64,000 bases of DNA. It comes from Whitmania pigra (Eukaryota > Annelida > Clitellata > Hirudinida > Haemopidae). This document shows positions 54,115 through 64,000 of the stretch, piece by piece (position 1 is the stretch's first letter; every line of letters starts with the position of its first letter). The stretch spans positions 106,001 through 170,000 of the forward strand of contig JAJTWR010000284.1 of NCBI GenBank assembly GCA_021613335.1. The letters run 5' to 3'. The notes beneath the pieces were generated by a model. The model was given only the letters and a program-made list of their open reading frames with translations. It was not told the origin of the DNA and did not search any database. The position numbers and the translations under genes were made by a program.

Positions 54115-55950
54115 TTATCGTTCGATTGACGATGGAACAGTTAAATTGTTTGCTTTCAAAACTTGTTGTTGTTGTTGTTGTTGCTGTTGTTGTTCCGGCT
54201 CACCTTGACAACTGGGATTGCATTGAGACATTTCCATGCGAGACCTCTGACCCTGCGTTGCCCCTCTCTGCTGTTGTTGTTGTTGTTGCTGTTGTTGCTT
54301 GGATTTTCCGAAAATCAACTCGATGAGATTGTGTCTGAATCGAGCACTGCAGAAGCAGTAGATGACGAAGTTGAGACTCGAGTTTGCAACGACGAGCAGG
54401 TCGCTCAGACGTTCGTAGAAGAAGAATGCGTGGGGACAGTTTCGTTCGTTCTCGTTGAGAATGCAGTAGAGCAGTTGAGTCAGCAAAGCTGGACTTTGGG
54501 TAACCACGAACACCATCACGACAACGACCAGCATGAAGGTTATGTCATCGTCTGACCTGCTCACCACTCCGGTGTTCACGGTCGAGTGAGAAGCTACCGA
54601 CGGCTGTTCTTTCCCCAAAAGATTCGTCTCTTGACTTTTCGTGCTCAAGCAGGCGGAATGTTTTCGTTCTTGAATCGAAACCGCTGCTTTGTTCCTGGCA
54701 CTTTCCACTCTCTTCCTCTTGAGCAGAAGCTTCTCCCTCCTGGCCCTGGCTACCCTCAAGGCTCCTATGAGTCTGACATTGAAGAAGGACAAGGAGACCA
54801 GAGGAATTAGAAACATAACGACGCAGTAAGCTATGCTGGCATAAACGATGGAATATAAGGGGTAAGCGGCAAACGGTGCCTCTTTTATTTGGCAGGTGAT
54901 GTCTGCGATTGGTGGGTAAAAAGTGAAGTTCATTCGCTCATCGGTGGAGTTGCGAGATTTTTCCAGGACCGACTGCTCAAGAAATCTCGCTGATATTCCG
55001 TGGAGTAGCGGGCTACTGGTCGAGTAGTCGTTCAAGTTCAAGGAGAAGTTCAAGTTCGGGTTGCGTGACCAAGAAGAGTTGGAAGCCTGCAATGTGACCA
55101 GCTGATCGTTGCAGACGATTTCTATTTGGAAAAAGCGAGGAATGTTGAAGATAATGGAGAAGACAACGACAGCAGTTACGTGGAATTTAGCGTTTCTCAG
55201 CGAGCAGACGTCCGAGGCGATGTAAGGATAGCAAACGGCCATGAAGCGATTCAAAGTGACAAGAACTGTTAAATAAATGGCTGCCGTTTGACTCAATAGA
55301 GCAGCCGGATAGACGTATTTAGCCATGTAAGGTGCCGTTTTTACCACGAAGAGCAGAGTCCAGCCGAAGGTGTGAACGGAAGAGAGAACTCTCAGGAAAA
55401 ATACCGTTATCAAGAACATTGTGTCTGCCATGGCAAGGGAGATGAGCAGGAATGGAGTGGCATTTCTCGTTTTATCGTGAGAGAGGCAGACAACGCTGGC
55501 GGCATTTCCCAGGAGACCGAGAAGGCAAAGCACACCCATGAAAACTGCCTCAATGACGAAATCGTAGCAGAAACAAGCGTATGGAACAATGTCTTTCTTG
55601 GTAAGCAGTGTGACCGTGGAATCTGTTACCTGTGTCACGGTTTTGTACTCAGCTCCGTTTTCGAAGAATATTCTTTCCTCCAGTGTGACAAGATCAAGAG
55701 ATGAACTCGGGTACGTCTGCTCTGTTTGGTCACGGTTCAATGATCTCAACGGATTCTCCGTAACGGCGTGCATGAATTTCTTAGCAAAAAGAGATGAATT
55801 CGGGAGATTGTTGTCCTTACGAAGTAAACTTCTCGACAGGAGAGGCTGATTGTCGCTCGAATCAGAGAGGCTGAGGCCGCCGAAAATGACGAGAGGAACC
55901 AACCGACAATAAAGAAACAAGATCAAGTCGCTGGATGACTTGGCGATCAT
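54115..55950 (-). CDS. Class A (rhodopsin-like) neuropeptide GPCR, FMRFamide-receptor-like, 611 aa, single exon
   Basis: Predicted seven-pass plasma-membrane receptor for an amidated neuropeptide; the ligand is inferred from family resemblance only. The start is ATG at 55948-55950; a hydrophobic N-terminus (residues 9-28) may be a signal peptide, then about 100 extracellular residues. TM1 about 130-157 (LLGNAASVV, with the conserved Gly-Asn), TM2 163-188 (LAMAD), TM3 205-234 (AAIYLTVLVTLNRF; DRY is replaced by NRF), TM4 254-277 (no conserved Trp), TM5 363-390, TM6 470-497 (FVVTQSP instead of FxxCWxP), TM7 513-535 (NFVIY instead of NPxxY). The segment between TM4 and TM5 is long, about 85 residues, with several N-glycosylation sequons. 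Two poly-Gln runs (ten each, residues 552-561 and 587-596) lie in the cytoplasmic tail. No intron is needed. Confidence 0.92.
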   Translation of the reverse strand: MIAKSSSDLILFLYCRLVPLVIFGGLSLSDSSDNQPLLSRSLLRKDNNLPNSSLFAKKFMHAVTENPLRSLNRDQTEQTYPSSSLDLVTLEERIFFENGAEYKTVTQVTDSTVTLLTKKDIVPYACFCYDFVIEAVFMGVLCLLGLLGNAASVVCLSHDKTRNATPFLLISLAMADTMFLITVFFLRVLSSVHTFGWTLLFVVKTAPYMAKYVYPAALLSQTAAIYLTVLVTLNRFMAVCYPYIASDVCSLRNAKFHVTAVVVFSIIFNIPRFFQIEIVCNDQLVTLQASNSSWSRNPNLNFSLNLNDYSTSSPLLHGISARFLEQSVLEKSRNSTDERMNFTFYPPIADITCQIKEAPFAAYPLYSIVYASIAYCVVMFLIPLVSLSFFNVRLIGALRVARARREKLLLKRKRVESARNKAAVSIQERKHSACLSTKSQETNLLGKEQPSVASHSTVNTGVVSRSDDDITFMLVVVVMVFVVTQSPALLTQLLYCILNENERNCPHAFFFYERLSDLLVVANSSLNFVIYCFCSARFRHNLIELIFGKSKQQQQQQQQQQRGATQGQRSRMEMSQCNPSCQGEPEQQQQQQQQQQVLKANNLTVPSSIER

Positions 55951-57718
<1,768 letters not shown>

Positions 57719-57938
57719 CGCAATAAACATGGTTAAGCTGAATGGAATCTTAAAGGACATTTATTGGCAGTAATTAAATGTAATTAATTTTATTTATTTG
57801 TTTATTGACACTAAGTGAGTTTATGAAAACCTAATGATTTTCTGCTGTTGATTGTAAAAAATGTAATGTAAACAATGTAAGAGAATGTATTATAAAAAAT
57901 GTATTCTAATTAATTACGTAGCTAATAATCAGATGGTA

Positions 57939-58372
57939 CAGTACCCACTTATCTCGACTTCGGTTAACTCGCCAACCCTATTTAAGTCAACGTTTTTGAA
58001 GTGGAACCGCCAAATTCTCTTTATCTTGGCATTTTCTCATCGGTTATGCCGCCGAACCCTAACATATCAAGCACAAAAAATGGCCAAATTTGCCACTTTA
58101 CATCAGTTATCTCTATCCCTGTGACTAATAGACAATTTTGAAGCATAACCGCCAGATTTCAACTTTTGTCGCAGCGTTTTCACATCGATTCAAATAGGTC
58201 GCCGAGCGCAGTTCACTCCTACTGATTTTGTCTGAGGGGTAACACTCTATAGCTATTCTGTTTTCTTGTCTTTAAAATGTCTGGAGGTGTTAAGAGAAAG
58301 CTGAACAATCAGTCAGTCGAGAAAAAGTATGAAATAATAATGCAGCTAGAACAAGGAACAAAACCGATTAAT
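57939..58372 (+). mobile_element. Tigger/pogo-like transposon, 5' fragment with transposase start
   Basis: Begins CAGTACCCACTTATCTCGAC after a TA (57937-57938) and shares the long 5' region of the 33-kb and 39.6-kb copies (GAAGTGGAACCGCCAAATTC, TTTTCTCATCGGTTATG). At 58278 an ATG opens MSGGVKRKLNNQSVEKKYEI followed by IMQLEQGTKP, the N-terminal CENP-B/psq-type HTH of Tigger transposases. The element stops there and passes into AT-rich sequence, so it is truncated. Confidence 0.85.
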
Positions 58373-59904
58373 TAATTGTCTTGTAATTTATTATTATAAT
58401 TGTTACAATTATTAATAACTTTTTATAACTATAATTAGTTATTTCAGAATTTCAAATTCACATTCAAATTCTCGGCCATTGCTCAAGACAAGATCTGGTG
58501 TCTGCTTTTTGAGGATCTAATTTTAGCAGAGTTTTGATGGGATTTTTGTTGCAAATAAGAAGATTTTAAGTTTCGATCAATTATCTTTCGTAATGTAATA
58601 GCGAATGTTTTCTGTTAATTTAAACTCAATTAACTTTAATCATTTAAGATCTATTAGTTTTTAATTTAATAACGATTATTTTTAAAATTTCGGAACAATT
58701 ATTTTTTTAATTTCATATCAATTAATGGTTTTATATTATAACTTAAGATCAGATTCTGATGCTTGTCCTCAGTGACAATAAGGATTGCCTTATATTGATC
58801 CATGCTCTACTTATAATGCTTAGGAGTTGGATAAGAGCTACCTTACTTGTTACCTGTTTAAAAAGGAATAAAATATTATTTACTAAAATGAGACCAAATA
58901 ATTGATCTATTAATATTAAAAAAAAAATTATCTTAACAATAATAAATGAGATGATTGAATATTACAATTGAACATTATGGTCATAAAATTATATTAGCCC
59001 TTAATTGAGTTATACGGTAAAACATCTCCTGGTCAGTTCATGAATTCCAGATTGCACCTCCATCAAGAAGTTGGTAATTGCATTCCATTACCTAATGACA
59101 CCATATGCCACCATTAAGATCCACGTGTGCCAGGGAACGTGATGAGACAAGAAATCCTCACATTAACTGGAATCTTTCCGTCTTTTTTGTTTCTTCCACT
59201 GTTCACGTCTTTCGCGCCTCGTCATTTTGCATCTGATTAAAAACATTTTGGTTGCTGTTGACATTTTTATTTTCTACAATTATTTTTATTATTATTACAA
59301 TCATTCTAAATTGTCCTCTCTCTTTTGTCCTCTCAGCATCTTATCTTTTTCACAAACAAACGCGCAGACACTCATTTGTCCCCATTCGATCGTTTCAAGG
59401 CATCCTTAATGTAAGTAAACGCTTCCTAACGCATCCATTGTCTGGCAAAACACAATAAGTTTTTTGCTTCTTGTATTTTTTAGAAACCAACTTTTGAACA
59501 TTTGAACAATTATCTGAATAAATTCTAAAATAAATCGACCATTAATCAGTAAATAATAATTTGTCAGAAGTATTACAAATTACCACCTCTTGATGACATT
59601 TTTAAAGGCACAGCAAAAAATGGATATTTTCACATCTTCTTTGTCGAAGGTTCTTTTGCTTCGAAATTTCTTCTTCCAGTTTTATGTCCTCCTGGAATTT
59701 TACTTTCGCATTAAAAGGCCATCAAATTTCTCAGAGATTGCGAAGAGGAAAACATGTTCTCGTTCAATTGGGAATTACACTTGTTTTTGTCTTTCAATTT
59801 CAAGGATTTAAATTTATTTTTTGAATTGTAGCGAGAAGGAAGTCTCTTCGCGTAGAATAATAACTGCTATTACTGCTTTTACGGCTCTTGAGATGACGCA
59901 ATAA
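58373..59904. other. Intergenic, no gene seen
   Basis: AT-rich. ORFs at 59227-59458 and 59590-59811 have no recognisable domain. Confidence 0.4.
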
Positions 59905-60175
59905 GAAAATTTATTTCACCGTAATAACAAAATAATTTTGCTGCAATAACTAAATAATTATGCCGCAATAACAAAATAAATATGCCGCTATAACAAAAAA
60001 AATTATGCTGAATAATAAAATAATAATACCATAATAACAAAATAATTGTGTCACAATGACATAACAATTATGCCTTAATAATAACATAATTATGTTGTAA
60101 TAATAAAATAATTATCTATTAATAACGAAATAAATATGCAGCAATAACAAATTAATTAAGCCAAATAATAAAATA
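59905..60175. repeat. Minisatellite of about 21-bp AATAACAAAATAATTATGCCG units
   Basis: Roughly twelve imperfect units with ATAACAAAATAA cores and ATGCCG or ATGC spacers. Confidence 0.9.
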
Positions 60176-60612
60176 ATATTATATATAATTATGTCCTAAA
60201 CACAAAGGATTATTCTGTTGTAAAAAATCATTGCCTTACATTAAACGGATATTCTCCACAATATTTTATAATTTGTTAACTGATATTTTAAAATTAATTT
60301 AACATTTCTCAGACATTTAGGAACATAGAAATCAGCAATTGCTAAATTAAATTTATCCAAGTTAGTGATTCAAAGAATGCACGCTTGAAAGAATGACATT
60401 GTCGTTAAATTTTAAATTCGTTAACATATTGTCCACAAATATTTCAAAAGTTATTATTTCGAAATAATTAATGTTTGCATAATTTTTTTTCTTTCAAAAC
60501 GCAGTTATTTACTCGTCATGCTATTTTCAGAAATCATCTCTTAACGATGATTGCATAGCTTCAAGACAGGAAGCAATATTCATAACAGATATCCAGCTAG
60601 TTGTCTTTTTAT
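60176..60612. other. Intergenic, no gene seen
   Basis: AT-rich unique sequence between a minisatellite and the CAT array. Confidence 0.4.
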
Positions 60613-62998
<2,386 letters not shown>

Positions 62999-63132
62999 TA
63001 ATAAGATGGTAGACCGTCAGAAATCAATAGTGTTTTCCAAATGCGATAGATTTAAACATAAATAATTTGAATATTTGAATTTGAATGAATAATAATAATA
63101 ATAATAAAAAATCCGAATTTATTTAATTAATC

Positions 63133-63168
<36 letters not shown>

Positions 63169-63633
63169 TCACAACGAAATGATGCAATTCCTTGGACTTC
63201 AAAATATTTGTAAGCATCACACGCCTGATCTTGATTTTCTGGACAAACGTTTTGAATGCATGAAAATAAATCTGTTTTTATATTTTTAAAAGCCAATGTC
63301 CTAGGATTAGAGGTGCTATTTTTTTAATTTATGTTGACTTTCTTTCAGTCTAAAAATTAATTCTATTTAAATTAATGCTTGCTTCAAAAAGTTTGTTTGC
63401 ATAAAATAACTCAACACCAAAAATTAACAATGATTCTGGTTTCTTAAGATAAATAATTTATTTTTCAAAAAACTTGAATATCGTTCGAATTAAAAAAAAA
63501 ATTATCTTTTCTATTTTGACTGAAACAATTTTAAATACCTTTGTGATTATAATGTAAATGTAGGTTTATCCAACAAAATAGAAAAACAAATATATGGAAA
63601 CTGAAGGAACATTGAAGTTCGAGCAGAAATTAA
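62999..63633. other. Intergenic, AT-rich with a short (AAT)n run
   Basis: AAT units at 63088-63108 and 63132-63163; no coding signal. Confidence 0.45.
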
Positions 63634-63921
63634 TTAGATTTTAATTGACTCTTTTAGGCTGTCAACGGACGAATAAAAAAGAAATGGGCAGGAATTGAAG
63701 CAGAATGTAATCTTAAGCTCAATCACCCGCGCTTGATTAGTTTGCATCTTCACTTGTTGCCTCTTATCTGATGCCCTGGGGACTGCGGGGTCCAAGAAAT
63801 GTCGTCCGCGATGCCTCAGGGGAGAGTTCCGCCCAATGAGCCAAACGCCCACCCGCCTATTCTCAGTTTCATCTTCACTTCCTTGAATGAATTTCATTTG
63901 TTTTTCTTCTTCTTCAAACAT
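63634..63921 (-). CDS. Doubtful minus-strand ORF or exon in a GC-richer patch, 95 codons
   Basis: The middle (63720-63880) is clearly GC-richer than its surroundings and the minus frame is open with a mixed, non-repetitive composition (NRRVGVWLIGRNSPLRHRGR, then HFLDPAVPRASDKRQQVKMQ). No family is recognised, and the frame starts in a low-complexity EEEEK stretch. It could be an exon of a gene continuing outside the window or part of an old transposon. Confidence 0.2.
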   Translation of the reverse strand: MFEEEEKQMKFIQGSEDETENRRVGVWLIGRNSPLRHRGRHFLDPAVPRASDKRQQVKMQTNQARVIELKITFCFNSCPFLFYSSVDSLKESIKI

Positions 63922-64000
63922 TCATCCATTACTTCCTTTACCTCAATTTCGTACTTTCCTCATTTTTTTGTGATGTCCTTGTATTGTCAGCATTCACGAG

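Noticed and set aside
59905..60175. Regularly spaced repeats suggesting a CRISPR array
   Set aside because: Units are directly adjacent and diverged, without unique spacers, and the genome is eukaryotic.

Overview
This is AT-rich metazoan DNA, not bacterial. It has multi-exon genes with GT-AG introns, an FMRFamide-receptor-like GPCR, animal-type transposons, tRNA-like SINEs and very many microsatellites of (ATT)n, (ATC)n and (ATCC)n. The compact gene cluster and repeat style fit a lophotrochozoan, perhaps an annelid or leech. That placement is inference; no species is assigned.

Layout. 1-1.4 kb: a truncated LINE reverse transcriptase on the minus strand, an (ATT)n array, and the last two exons of an unidentified + strand gene with an Asp-rich tail. 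4.06-14.64 kb is the gene-dense core with four rebuilt genes: an ankyrin-repeat DHHC palmitoyltransferase (+, 11 exons); ornithine decarboxylase antizyme (-, 4 exons) read through a +1 programmed frameshift; a membrane-anchored short-chain dehydrogenase (-, 7 exons); and a chloride intracellular channel (CLIC) family protein (+, 6 exons). The reconstructed coding exons of all four join in a consistent phase. The DHHC and antizyme genes converge, antizyme and dehydrogenase are in tandem, and dehydrogenase and CLIC diverge from a region of about 470 bp.

15-54 kb is a gene desert of repeats. It holds four copies of one tRNA-like SINE, a 372-bp (ATCC)n array, many (ATT)n and (ATC)n arrays including a 1.26-kb CAT/CGT/CAG array with block structure, and several transposons. 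The transposons are three Tigger/pogo-like copies (the third at 57.9 kb), a 1.1-kb hAT element with perfect 8-bp target-site duplications inserted in an older element, and a Tc1-like element inserted in a LINE remnant. 54.1-55.95 kb carries an intronless 611-residue class A GPCR on the minus strand. The last 8 kb is again mostly repeats.

The core genes belong to unrelated pathways (protein palmitoylation, polyamine feedback, lipid or retinoid-type redox, CLIC-type redox and membrane function), so the cluster is not a pathway unit. The main discovery is the antizyme gene, whose coding sequence is split between two frames and is invisible to single-frame ORF calling. A second theme is microsatellite DNA entering coding sequence: three independent genes here end in Asp runs encoded by GAT/GAC repeats, and the antizyme and GPCR carry Ser and Gln runs.
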